The notes below the pieces were generated by a model that worked only from the letters and a program-made list of their open reading frames with translations, had not been told where the DNA came from and did not search any database. Both the position numbers and the translations under genes were made by a program. Positions 27,150 to 35,988 of a DNA stretch of 64,000 nucleotides are shown in pieces (the first letter of the stretch is position 1; each line of letters opens with the position of its first letter). This stretch comes from Desulfobotulus mexicanus (GTDB taxonomy: Bacteria; Desulfobacterota; Desulfobacteria; Desulfobacterales; ASO4-4): assembly GCF_006175995.1 (NCBI RefSeq), contig NZ_VDMB01000005.1, forward strand, positions 35,296 to 99,295, in the 5' to 3' direction.

Positions 27150-30100
27150 TCATACACCCTGCCCTTTTTTTCCTTTTTTCAACCAGCCAGCACAGTCGTC
27201 CACCAGCTTGTAGACCAGAGGCACAAAGATCAGGGCCAGGGAGCTGGCCAGAACCATGCCACCCACAACAACGGTTCCGATTTCCTGACGGCTGGCGGCA
27301 CCTGCACCGCTTGCAAAAACCAGAGGCAGGGTTCCGATGATAAAGGTCAGGGCTGTCATGATGATGGCCCGGAAACGCTGCTGGGCCGCTGCAACGGCTG
27401 CCTCCATGGAAGTCATGCCAGCTTTTCTGTTCTGGGCGGCAAACTCCACGATGAGGATGGCGTTTTTGGCCGCAAGACCTATGAGCACCAGAAGCCCCAC
27501 CTGAAAGTAGATGTCATTGGGAAAACCCCTGAGCAGAGAAGCCAGAGCTGCACCCAGAACGGCAAAGGGAACTGCGGAAAGAACCGCAATGGGAAGGCTC
27601 CAGCGTTCATACTGGGCTGCCAGAATCAGAAAGACCATCAAAATACCCATGCCAAAGGCCAGCATTCCCGACCCTGCGCCGGCATCCAGCTGATAGGCTT
27701 CTCCTATCCATCCGATGAGGATATTCCCATCATTGAAAAGTTCGGAGGCCAGTTCTTCCATGGTCTCCTTGGCCTGACCCGAGGTGTATCCGGGGGAAGG
27801 ATCAGCCATAAAACGGGCTGCGGTATTGAGGTTGAAGCGGTTGATGATGTCCGCACCGGAGGTGCGCTCCAGTGTCACAAGGGAGCTTAGGGGCAGCATT
27901 TCTCCGTGGCTGGACCGGACAAAAACCTTGCTGAGGTCTTCGGGCTGGCTCCGGAAATCCTTTTCCGACTGCATGTTTACCTGCCAGTTTCTGCCGGCAA
28001 AGATAAAGTCGTTCACATAAAGGGAGCCGAAGGTGCTCTGCATGGTTTCAAAGATATGGTTGATGGGTACACCCATGGCTCTGGCCTTTTCCCTGTCCAC
28101 TTCCGCATGGAAGCGGGGAATGCCTGTATCAAGGGTGATGCGGGCATTCATCAGTTCGGGCCGGGCATTGGCTGCAGCCATGAGTTTTTGTCCCAGTGCT
28201 TCAATTTCTTTGGCTGTAATATCTCCCCGCACTGCGAGGTAACCTTCCACACCACCCGTCAGGGAAAGCCCCTGTATGGGGGGAGGTGTAAAGGCAAAGA
28301 CGTTTGCTTCGGGAACTCCCATGCCTATGCCCATGATTTTACCGGCCACGGACTGGGCATGCTGACCCGGCTCCCCGCGATCCCGCCAGTCCGTCAGGTT
28401 GGCAAAGGCAATGCCTGCATTGGTGCGCAGGGAGCCTGCGAACATGTCATAACCGGCAATGGCCGTAATTTCCTTTACTTCTTCAAGGCCCGTAATCCTC
28501 TGGGAGAGATCCTCCCTGACGGCGACGGTTTTTGGCAGTGCCGATGCAGGGGGCAGGTAATAGGCCAGCATGGCAACGCCCTGATCTTCCTGGGGCACAA
28601 GGCCTGAGGCCATACGATCGAGATAATAAAGGGTGGCAGCAATGATGCCGGCAAAAAGAAGAACACCGATGACAGTGTTACGGAGTAAAAGGGCCACCAT
28701 CCGGGTAAAGCCCAGAGTCAGGCGGTCAAAGGCTTTATTGAAGATCACAAAGGGAAGTGAAACCTTGCGTGCCGGTCTGTCCAGAAGAATGGCGCACATG
28801 GCAGGGGTCAGGGTAAGGGCCACCACACCGGAAACCACTACAGAAACGGCAATGGTAACGGCAAACTGCCGGTACAGCTCGCCCGTCATGCCCCCCAGAA
28901 AAGCCACAGGGGCAAAAACAGCCACAAGAACCAGTGTGGAGGAAACAACGGCACCTGCCACCTGTTTCATGGTTTCTACGGAGGCATCTCTGGCGTTCAT
29001 TCTTTCCACACGGATAAGCCGGTCCACATTTTCAAGGACTATGATGGCGTTGTCCACCACAATACCTATGGCCAGAACCAGACCGAAAAGGGTGAGAAGA
29101 TTGACGGAAAAACCCAGCAGAAGCATACCGGTGAAGGTACCGATGAGGGATACTGGGATGGCCACTACGGGAATGAGGGTGGCACGCAGCCTCTGCAGAA
29201 AAAGAAAGGTGACAAGAATAACCAGCAAAACAGCCACAATCAGGGTGATGAAGACTTCCTTAATGGATATTTCAACAAATTCCGTGGTGTCATAGGGTAC
29301 CACATAGGAAAGGCCTTCCGGAAAAGATCCTGAAAGTCTTTTCAATGTATCATGAACCGCTGTGGCCGTATCCAGGGCATTGGCACCGGGCTGGAGGTAA
29401 ACCCCCATGGGCACGGCAGGATCTCCGTTGAAGGAAGCAGATGCCGCATAGCTCTGGGCGCCCAGCTCCACACGGGCCACATCCCCAAGGCGCAGGGTAC
29501 CGCCGTCTTCATCGGCCCTGAGAATTATTCTGGAAAATTCCTCCGGCGTTGTAAGCTGACCGCGGGTACTCACCGTAAAGGTGAAGGCCTGACCTGCGGG
29601 GGAAGGCTCCGCACCGAGACGGCCTGCGGCAAACTGGGCATTTTGTTCCCGGATGCTGGCTGCCACATCGGAAGGAGTCAGCTCAAACTGGGCCAGCTTG
29701 TCCGGCCTCAGCCAGATGCGCATGGAATAATCATCCCGCCCGAAGAGGGAGGCGTCCCCCACGCCGGGCAGACGGACAAGTTCATCCAGCACATTGAGCA
29801 GGGCATAATTGGCCATGAACAGGGTGTTCAGGCTTTTGTCCGGAGAATAAAGAACCGGCACCATGAGAATGTTGGTGGACTGGGCTTCTACCCGAACACC
29901 CTGATTTCTCACCTGCTGGGGCAGCTTGGCAAGGCCTGCCTGAACCCTGTTGTTGACATTGATGGTGGCCTGATCCGGATCTGTTCCGAATTCAAAGGAA
30001 ATGACGATGCGGAGATATCCGTCATCCATGGCCGTTGACTCCATGTAGATCATGTTGTCAACGCCGTTGATCTCCTGCTCCAGGGGGGCAGCCACGGATT

Positions 30101-30275
30101 GGGCCATTACCTCCGCACTGGCACCGGGATAGATGGCGGTGACCACAACCTGGGGCGGTACCACATCGGGATACTGCTCCACGGGCAGCATACTCAGGGC
30201 AACGGCACCGGAGAGTACAATAATAATGGATATAACCGATGCAAAAATTGGTCTGTCAATGAAGAATCGGAACAT
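27150..30275 (-). CDS. RND multidrug efflux permease (HAE1 family)
   Basis: 1041 residues, full length for AcrB-type pumps. Twelve transmembrane helices in two halves, with the typical start MFRFFIDRPIFASVISI. The helix-4 proton relay region reads GLVLAIGIVVDNAIIVLENV (Asp pair). The large periplasmic loops are intact. Exports hydrophobic drugs or solvents using the proton gradient. Its ATG overlaps the adaptor stop as TGATG. Confidence 0.95.
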   Translation of the reverse strand: MFRFFIDRPIFASVISIIIVLSGAVALSMLPVEQYPDVVPPQVVVTAIYPGASAEVMAQSVAAPLEQEINGVDNMIYMESTAMDDGYLRIVISFEFGTDPDQATINVNNRVQAGLAKLPQQVRNQGVRVEAQSTNILMVPVLYSPDKSLNTLFMANYALLNVLDELVRLPGVGDASLFGRDDYSMRIWLRPDKLAQFELTPSDVAASIREQNAQFAAGRLGAEPSPAGQAFTFTVSTRGQLTTPEEFSRIILRADEDGGTLRLGDVARVELGAQSYAASASFNGDPAVPMGVYLQPGANALDTATAVHDTLKRLSGSFPEGLSYVVPYDTTEFVEISIKEVFITLIVAVLLVILVTFLFLQRLRATLIPVVAIPVSLIGTFTGMLLLGFSVNLLTLFGLVLAIGIVVDNAIIVLENVDRLIRVERMNARDASVETMKQVAGAVVSSTLVLVAVFAPVAFLGGMTGELYRQFAVTIAVSVVVSGVVALTLTPAMCAILLDRPARKVSLPFVIFNKAFDRLTLGFTRMVALLLRNTVIGVLLFAGIIAATLYYLDRMASGLVPQEDQGVAMLAYYLPPASALPKTVAVREDLSQRITGLEEVKEITAIAGYDMFAGSLRTNAGIAFANLTDWRDRGEPGQHAQSVAGKIMGIGMGVPEANVFAFTPPPIQGLSLTGGVEGYLAVRGDITAKEIEALGQKLMAAANARPELMNARITLDTGIPRFHAEVDREKARAMGVPINHIFETMQSTFGSLYVNDFIFAGRNWQVNMQSEKDFRSQPEDLSKVFVRSSHGEMLPLSSLVTLERTSGADIINRFNLNTAARFMADPSPGYTSGQAKETMEELASELFNDGNILIGWIGEAYQLDAGAGSGMLAFGMGILMVFLILAAQYERWSLPIAVLSAVPFAVLGAALASLLRGFPNDIYFQVGLLVLIGLAAKNAILIVEFAAQNRKAGMTSMEAAVAAAQQRFRAIIMTALTFIIGTLPLVFASGAGAASRQEIGTVVVGGMVLASSLALIFVPLVYKLVDDCAGWLKKGKKGQGV

Positions 30276-31447
30276 CAGAGTGCCTCCTCAGATCTTTTTT
30301 CCGTGGCGGAAACATCCATGCCTTCCCTGAGGGAAACCTGCCCCATAATCACAACACGGTCGCCCCTTTCAAGGCCTTTCAGTATGATCTGTTCTCCATT
30401 TACCGCAGAACCCATGGTTACATTACGGGAAAGGGCTTTATTATCATCTGTCACCACAAAGACCCTTGGTCCTGCAGGACCCTGGGTGACGGCACCTTCG
30501 GGTATCATGAAAATATCTTTGAAGCTCTGAAGCTGTGCCCGGATGCGGACAAACTGACCGGGCATGAGCTGGTTTTCCGGGTTGGGGAAAACGGCCCTTG
30601 CCGTGACCGTGCCGGTTCTTGAGTCTATGATGCTGGCCGTGAAATCCAGCTCCCCTTTTCGGGCATATTCTGCGCCATCGGAAAAAATAAGGGTGGCTTC
30701 GTAGCGGTGCATATCGCTCTCGGTCTTTCCCATGGCCCTGCGGGCGGCAGCCTGAATTGCGGCGTCGTCTTCGGGAAGGGAGAAGCGTACATGTACCGGG
30801 TCCTGCTGGGTGATGGTTGTGAGAAGAGCGCCCCACTCCAGAAGATTACCTTCGGAAAGGGTTTCCATACCCGTTACGCCGGATAAAGGAGCCCGGACTT
30901 CCGTATAACCCAGATTGCGGCGGGCTTCGTCCATGGCAGCCTTTGACAGATCCAGCCGGGCTTTTGCCAGATCCAGTGCCGTCATGGCCTGATCCCTTGT
31001 GCGTTCACTCACCGCATCCGCTTCATACAGGGTGATGGATCGTTGCCATTCACGGCTGGCATCGGCATGGCTGGCTTCGGCATTGGCCAGCTCCGCTTCC
31101 GCACGGCGCAGGGCAATTTCATAGCGTTCCGGATCAATCCGGAAGAGGACATCTCCTTCCCGGACAAGCTGGCCTTCCACGTAAAGGCGTTTTTGAAGAA
31201 TTCCTTCCACACGGGTTCTTACCTGTACCTGACGGGCACCATGGATGCGGGCGGGATATTCATTGAAAACCTTTACATCCCTTTCCTTTACCGTCAGCGT
31301 GGTAACTGCGGGGGGAGGCGGACGAAATGCGCTCTTTGCTTCCTGTGGCGATTCTTCAGACTGGCTGCAGGCTGTAAGGGTAAAAAGAAGGATAATAAAA
31401 AGGATGAGATGGCCCCGCATATTTTGCAGGTTTTTGAGAACAGACAT
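30275..31447 (-). CDS. RND membrane fusion protein (lipoprotein adaptor)
   Basis: 390 residues. The N-terminus has a signal with lipobox LTACS, so it is lipid-anchored in the periplasm like AcrA. Biotin-lipoyl hairpin (RVEGILQKRLYVEGQLVREGD), coiled coil and beta-barrel follow. Start at 31447 with GGAGGG six bases upstream. Links the permease to the TolC-type duct. Confidence 0.94.
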   Translation of the reverse strand: MSVLKNLQNMRGHLILFIILLFTLTACSQSEESPQEAKSAFRPPPPAVTTLTVKERDVKVFNEYPARIHGARQVQVRTRVEGILQKRLYVEGQLVREGDVLFRIDPERYEIALRRAEAELANAEASHADASREWQRSITLYEADAVSERTRDQAMTALDLAKARLDLSKAAMDEARRNLGYTEVRAPLSGVTGMETLSEGNLLEWGALLTTITQQDPVHVRFSLPEDDAAIQAAARRAMGKTESDMHRYEATLIFSDGAEYARKGELDFTASIIDSRTGTVTARAVFPNPENQLMPGQFVRIRAQLQSFKDIFMIPEGAVTQGPAGPRVFVVTDDNKALSRNVTMGSAVNGEQIILKGLERGDRVVIMGQVSLREGMDVSATEKRSEEAL

Positions 31448-31553
31448 GTTTCCCTCCAGAAAAACATAGGTGATACGGGATATGAAAATGGGGTTTTTCA
31501 TAACGATTTCAGTGTTACTTACAAACAGTCAGAATGCCTCTGCCGGGCAGGCA

Positions 31554-31853
31554 TCAGCCGCTGGTTTTTTCTTCCATGGGAGCGATATCCTGCCACAGGG
31601 AGTGGCTGATCCAGCCAAAGCGGGAAAAATAATCGGCTATCTGAAGACCTTCCATGGAATAGGATTTTATGGGGATATCTCCTTTACGTTTCAGGAGAAT
31701 CAGCATATCCGTACTCTGATCCGTGCTGGTCCATATGGCAACGCCTTCGCCGCCATTGTGACAGGTTTCGATGACCTCCCTTGCCTTGATGACGGCCTCC
31801 TCTCTGGACGCTTCATTAAAGGCGCATATGCGTATGATCTCTATATTCTGCAT
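31554..31853 (-). CDS. small cytoplasmic protein at the head of the efflux operon
   Basis: 99 residues, no signal peptide or membrane helix. Alternating helix and strand pattern (EAVIKAREVIETCHNGGEG, VAIWTSTDQSTDMLILL). I do not recognise a family. The start at 31853 has GGGAG 11 bases upstream; a GTG 12 bases earlier is also possible. It is the first gene after a sigma-54 promoter and 106 bp upstream of the adaptor gene. Confidence 0.6.
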   Translation of the reverse strand: MQNIEIIRICAFNEASREEAVIKAREVIETCHNGGEGVAIWTSTDQSTDMLILLKRKGDIPIKSYSMEGLQIADYFSRFGWISHSLWQDIAPMEEKTSG

Positions 31854-31932
31854 GATTTTTTCCACTCCCGAATTTTTTTACATCTGAATGAAAACGGGTT
31901 TTCGGGTCGGTAGCATAAGGCTTTATTGCACT

Positions 31933-31950
31933 AAGCATATTGTGTGCCAA
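31933..31950 (-). promoter_or_regulatory. sigma-54 promoter of the efflux operon
   Basis: Minus strand TTGGCACACAATATGCTT. The -24 TGGCAC is perfect and the -12 reads ATGCT, with exactly ten bases between the invariant GG and GC. Transcription should begin near 31924, about 70 bases before the first gene. A divergent sigma-54 activator gene starts 140 bp away. Confidence 0.8.
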
Positions 31951-32000
31951 AAAAAACATGCTGAATTTCCGGGGGAAATATGCAATGGCTATTTAATAAT

Positions 32001-32065
32001 ATGTCATATATGATTTTTTGGCATGTCATATTTGGCTTTTTATGGTAAATGTTTCATATTTGACA
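32001..32065. promoter_or_regulatory. three operator-like boxes between activator and efflux operon
   Basis: ATGTCATATATGA (32001), ATGTCATATTTGG (32023) and GTTTCATATTTGACA (32051; the inverse orientation of the same motif). The shared core is TCATATnTGA. Centres lie 22 and 28 bp apart, and the first box is about 50 bp upstream of the -24 element, the usual place for activator binding. Confidence 0.65.
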
Positions 32066-32090
32066 CTTTGGGACATGGAAGGGATGCTTC

Positions 32091-33647
32091 GTGGCAGTGA
32101 ATAAAAATATTTTTTTTCGGGAAGCCACCTTGAGAATCTGCGGTAGGCTGGATCTTAATAAGGCCATGGAGAATACCCTTGCCTATATAAAGAAGGTCAT
32201 TCCTGCGGATGCCCTCCACATCGGGCTTTTTGATCCGGCAACATCCATGAGCCGCACCATTGTGCGCATCTGCCCGGATCACTGGCCAAAGGTTCCCCTG
32301 TCTTTTCCCATACCCGAGGCCGCCGTTCCGAGGGTTGCGGAAGAGTGGCGAACGGATTTTTCCTTTGGCATTCTCAATGATGCAAGGGAAGAGGACCCCT
32401 GTATTCAGGAGCTGATACGGATTTTCTGGCCCGAAGAAGTTTCTGTGCTGCGGACCAGACTGATTATGGAATCCCGCATGATCGGTATGCTGCTTTTGGC
32501 TGCCGAAGGCTGTAACCGCTATGACGAAAGCCATGCGGAGCTGATGGGCATGCTCAATGAACCCTTTTCCATTGCCCTCACCAATGCCCTGCAATATGAG
32601 GAAATTGTCCGTCTGAAGGAAATGCTGGAAGAGGACAACCGCTATCTCCATAAAGAATTGAGGCATATTTCCGGAGACAGAATCATCGGTGCCGACTTTG
32701 GTCTTAAAGAGGTGATGCAGATGGTGCGTCAGGTGGCTCCCCTGGAAAGCCCTGTTCTTCTTCTGGGAGAAACCGGCACAGGCAAGGAACTGCTGGCCAA
32801 TGCCCTGCATACGGCTTCTCCCCGAAATGCAGGTCCTTTTGTGAAGGTTAACTGCGGCGGGCTTCCCGAAGGCCTCATCGACAGCGAGCTTTTCGGCCAT
32901 GAAAAAGGAGCCTTCACCGGTGCCCTTGCCCTGAAAAGAGGGCGCTTTGAAAGGGCCGACGGCGGCACCCTTTTTCTGGATGAAGTGGCAGAACTTCCCC
33001 TGAGTGCCCAGGTTCGCCTGCTCAGGGTACTGCAGAACAGGGAAATTGAACGGGTGGGTGGTACGGAAACCATAGCTGTCAATGTTCGTATCATCAGTGC
33101 TACCCACAGAAATCTGGAGCAGATGGTCAAAGAGGGCAGTTTCAGGGAAGATCTCTGGTTTCGTCTCAATGTCTTTCCCATCATGATTCCGCCTCTGCGT
33201 CAGAGAAGTCAGGATATTCCCGCCCTTCTGGAATATCTGGTGGCAAGGAAATGCAAGGAGATGAAAATTACAAGGAAGGTGCACATCCCTGCGGGTACCA
33301 TGGAATTTCTGCGTGAGCACAGCTGGCCGGGCAATATCCGCGAGTTGCAGAACCTTGTGGAGCGGGGCCTGATTCAGAGTCAGGCCAAGGGTTTCCACTC
33401 AGGCCTTCTTGTGTTGGATATGCCCCGGATTCCCGCCCTGACACAGACAGAGAAACACCTGAACACCAGCGATGAGTCTTTTCTTTCCTTTGATGATGCC
33501 GCAGGCAGCCATATTCGCAGGGCACTGGAAAAAACCCATGGAAAAATCATGGGCGAAGACGGAGCTGCAGCGCTTTTGGGTCTTCATCCCAGTACCCTGA
33601 GGGGGAAGATGCGTAAACTTGGGATTTCCAAAAAAGAAAATCCTTGA
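32091..33647 (+). CDS. sigma-54-dependent activator with GAF-type sensor
   Basis: 518 residues. N-terminal GAF-like sensor (about 10-175), AAA+ domain with Walker A GETGTGKE, the sigma-54 contact loop GAFTGA and LFLDEVAELP. The C-terminal Fis-type helix-turn-helix reads GAAALLGLHPSTLRGKMRKLG. It resembles FhlA/NorR regulators. Starts with GTG; GGAAGGG lies about 9 bases upstream. Divergent from the RND operon, which has a sigma-54 promoter, so this operon is its probable target. Confidence 0.93.
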   Translation: MAVNKNIFFREATLRICGRLDLNKAMENTLAYIKKVIPADALHIGLFDPATSMSRTIVRICPDHWPKVPLSFPIPEAAVPRVAEEWRTDFSFGILNDAREEDPCIQELIRIFWPEEVSVLRTRLIMESRMIGMLLLAAEGCNRYDESHAELMGMLNEPFSIALTNALQYEEIVRLKEMLEEDNRYLHKELRHISGDRIIGADFGLKEVMQMVRQVAPLESPVLLLGETGTGKELLANALHTASPRNAGPFVKVNCGGLPEGLIDSELFGHEKGAFTGALALKRGRFERADGGTLFLDEVAELPLSAQVRLLRVLQNREIERVGGTETIAVNVRIISATHRNLEQMVKEGSFREDLWFRLNVFPIMIPPLRQRSQDIPALLEYLVARKCKEMKITRKVHIPAGTMEFLREHSWPGNIRELQNLVERGLIQSQAKGFHSGLLVLDMPRIPALTQTEKHLNTSDESFLSFDDAAGSHIRRALEKTHGKIMGEDGAAALLGLHPSTLRGKMRKLGISKKENP

Positions 33648-33774
33648 AATAATATAATTTCAGAGTCATCGCTCCAGCATAAGACAAATGGCCTGGTTGT
33701 CTATGCATCTGATTGAAAGTATTCTATTTGCCAAAGGAAAATTTTGCTGAAGCTATAAAATAAAGGAAGTTTTT

Positions 33775-34368
33775 ATGCATACAGAAGAAAAAAAAGGTCC
33801 TGTGCAGCAGGTGGTTGTGGAACTTCCCCCATGGGTGGAAGCGGCGGTGGATGCCAAAAAAAAATATGATTCCGATGAAGAGAAAATGGCCCTTGCTCTC
33901 TGGCTTGCCGCAGAAAATGTGCGTCAGGATACGGGAGGTCCCTTTGGATCGGCCATTTTTGATCAGGAAAGCGGCAGGCTTCTGGGGGTTGGTGTCAACA
34001 GGGTTTTCCCCCTGAACAATGCCACCCTGCATGGCGAGATGGTGGCCATCATGATGGCCCAGAAAGCCCTTGCTTCCTTTACTCTCCATGGGCCGGGCAA
34101 AACGCGGGAGCTGTTTACCTCCTGTGAACCCTGCGCCATGTGTCTAGGTGCCATTCTCTGGAGCGGTGTCAGCCGTGTGGTCTGTGCTGCCGCTGCGGAA
34201 GATGCCCGGGCCATCGGTTTTGATGAAGGCCCGGTTTTTGATGCCTCCTATGCCTATCTGGAAAATGCCGGTATCAGGGTGATCCGCCATTTCATGGCTG
34301 AAGAAGGCCGGGAGGTGCTGGAAAGCTACAGCAGCAAAGGCGGGGTTATCTATAATGCCAGAAACTGA
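33775..34368 (+). CDS. nucleoside/guanine deaminase-like enzyme
   Basis: 197 residues of the cytidine deaminase fold. Zinc motif: HGE (residues 83-85) and CEPCAMC. Similar to guanine deaminases and tRNA-adenosine deaminase relatives, longer at both ends. AAGGAAG precedes the ATG. Substrate not certain; purine deamination is likely. Confidence 0.85.
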   Translation: MHTEEKKGPVQQVVVELPPWVEAAVDAKKKYDSDEEKMALALWLAAENVRQDTGGPFGSAIFDQESGRLLGVGVNRVFPLNNATLHGEMVAIMMAQKALASFTLHGPGKTRELFTSCEPCAMCLGAILWSGVSRVVCAAAAEDARAIGFDEGPVFDASYAYLENAGIRVIRHFMAEEGREVLESYSSKGGVIYNARN

Positions 34369-34382
34369 TTTCAGGGTAAGGT

Positions 34383-34659
34383 TCAGCCCGCCTGCAGCGC
34401 CATCTGCTTTCTCAGATAATAGTCATAGCTGCCTTCGTAGGGAATCATACGGCCATGGTCAATTTCAAAAACCCGGCCCACAAGGGAGCGGAGAAAGTGG
34501 CGGTCATGGCTGACAATGAGCACCGTTCCCTCAAAGGCCTGCAGGGCGTCCAGCAGTACCTCCCGTGACTGAATGTCCAGATGGTTGGTTGGCTCATCGA
34601 GAATGAGGAAATTTAAGGGCCGGGCCAGCAGGGTAGCCAGAACCACCCGGCTTTTTTTT
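34383..34659 (-). pseudogene. duplicated 3' end of the ABC-F gene
   Basis: Encodes the last 90 residues of an ABC-F ATPase (LDEPTNHLDIQSREVLLDAL.. to MALQAG) without the rest. The DNA from 34387 to 34657 matches 41112-41382 with four differences in 271 bases. It breaks off inside a T-run next to the chrB stop. It marks one edge of a 6.7-kb module. Confidence 0.9.
34387..34657 (-). repeat. direct repeat, left copy (271 bp)
   Basis: About 98.5 percent identical to 41112-41382 in the same orientation, at an offset of 6725 bp. Recombination between the two would excise chrB to MFS and leave the ABC-F gene with either tail. Confidence 0.93.
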
Positions 34660-34679
34660 CTGTGCAGGAAGAGAATCTC

Positions 34680-35678
34680 TCAGGCATTTCTTCCTGAACG
34701 CTGGAAATGGGCATACAGGGTATCGAGAACCCTGCTTCCGTCTTCAACCCGTTTTTCATCCATATCCGTTTCAAGGCATATGCCGTTCAGCAAGGCAAGA
34801 ATCCCTGGGGATTCGGGCCGTGAAGGAGCGTCAGCGTCAAGATCCATGTCATGTATGATCTCACCGAGTACGGCAAGGGCTGCATCTGAATCGAGATGAA
34901 AGCGTTTCAGCATTACCTCGAAAGTGCACATGGGGCCTTCATGGGTAAAGTCCCCTTCGACCATATCAAAGAGGATATCCTTTTCTGTTTTTTTCCGGGC
35001 ATCAAAACGAAATGCTGCTTCCGGATCGATGAAGCGCCTGATAAGCCATGCCGAGGCAATGCGATCGACATGGACACCGGAGCGTGTCACCCATGTTCTC
35101 CCCCTGTAGTCCTTGGGAGAAAGGACTTTTTCTTCCGGTCTGCTCTTCCGGGTTCCAGCCGCAAGCCATTCCTCAAAGGCGGCAAGCATACCCTCTATGG
35201 TGCCCCTTCCCGGAGTGCCGAAGTAGTCGATGCGGAGAATGTTTTCATAGCGGGTTTTCAGATCCTGATTCCACCCCATCACACCTTCTGTGCACAGGGT
35301 TTCTGCAGGAGCATTCAGACTTTTGAAGGCAGCCTGAAACTCAGCTGCAAGATTTCTGTAGTCGGTTTCGCGGGCTTCGACAAAGAGCTTGCGGATGTCC
35401 GCATCGGAATATTCCCCCCCATCAATGCCGTCGAACATGGCCCGGCAGACGTAGGCTTTGCCTCCTCCCTGAACAATTTCTTTTGCAAGCCAGATCAGGT
35501 TCTCCCGCTGGGGTTCGGCATCGGGCAGGATATAAACGGAATTTTTGAGGGCAACAGCCCCGAGAGCCGCCAGTCTGCGTGAAACTTTTGCACGCAGGTA
35601 AGGCGGTTTGGGCGGAATGTTGTGGATGCACAGCAGCCAGGGCTGAGTCATGTTGCCCGTAGGCTTATCGTTTTGCAT
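34680..35678 (-). CDS. chrB: chromate resistance protein ChrB-like
   Basis: 332 residues with both ChrB regions: N-terminal RRLAALGAVALKNSVYILPD and C-terminal GRTWVTRSGVHVDRIASAWLIRRFIDPEA..F, plus FTHEGPMCTFEVML. ChrB proteins act in chromate resistance, as regulators or helpers of the exporter ChrA. There is no chrA here; an MFS exporter is encoded nearby instead. The start at 35678 is set by GGGAG, giving a 14-bp overlap with the rhodanese gene. Confidence 0.85.
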   Translation of the reverse strand: MQNDKPTGNMTQPWLLCIHNIPPKPPYLRAKVSRRLAALGAVALKNSVYILPDAEPQRENLIWLAKEIVQGGGKAYVCRAMFDGIDGGEYSDADIRKLFVEARETDYRNLAAEFQAAFKSLNAPAETLCTEGVMGWNQDLKTRYENILRIDYFGTPGRGTIEGMLAAFEEWLAAGTRKSRPEEKVLSPKDYRGRTWVTRSGVHVDRIASAWLIRRFIDPEAAFRFDARKKTEKDILFDMVEGDFTHEGPMCTFEVMLKRFHLDSDAALAVLGEIIHDMDLDADAPSRPESPGILALLNGICLETDMDEKRVEDGSRVLDTLYAHFQRSGRNA

Positions 35679-35973
35679 GGGTCTCCCATGCTGCCAATCC
35701 ACCCTCAAGGATACGAACCTTCAGCCCTCTGGCTGTGAGTGCGGTGTAAACAGAGCTGCTGACCGAACCTCCCCGCACACAGTAGATGGCTACAGGTTTT
35801 TCTTTGGAAAGCCCGTCGGCCCACAAGTTGACATCTTCGGGCGGATACCAGTCCGCATTTTTTATCCCTGAAGGTGAGGCTTGCTGGTCTTCGATGCGTC
35901 TCACATCAAGCACGGTGATAGTGTCAGCGGAAATCTGCTGTTCAAGTTCAAGGGGAGAAATGAAATAAGGCAT
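35665..35973 (-). CDS. single-domain rhodanese
   Basis: 102 residues, one rhodanese domain. Active-site loop YCVRGGSVS with the sulfur-accepting Cys, and LDVRR near the start. No signal peptide, so cytoplasmic. Lies 15 bp after the PEP-synthase-like gene and overlaps chrB, forming one operon. Confidence 0.9.
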   Translation of the reverse strand: MPYFISPLELEQQISADTITVLDVRRIEDQQASPSGIKNADWYPPEDVNLWADGLSKEKPVAIYCVRGGSVSSSVYTALTARGLKVRILEGGLAAWETHAKR

Positions 35974-35988
35974 GACGACGGTTTCCTT

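Noticed and set aside
32040-33398. Minus-strand frame of 452 residues opposite the sigma-54 activator
   Set aside because: The activator frame holds all AAA+ motifs; the antisense product has none.
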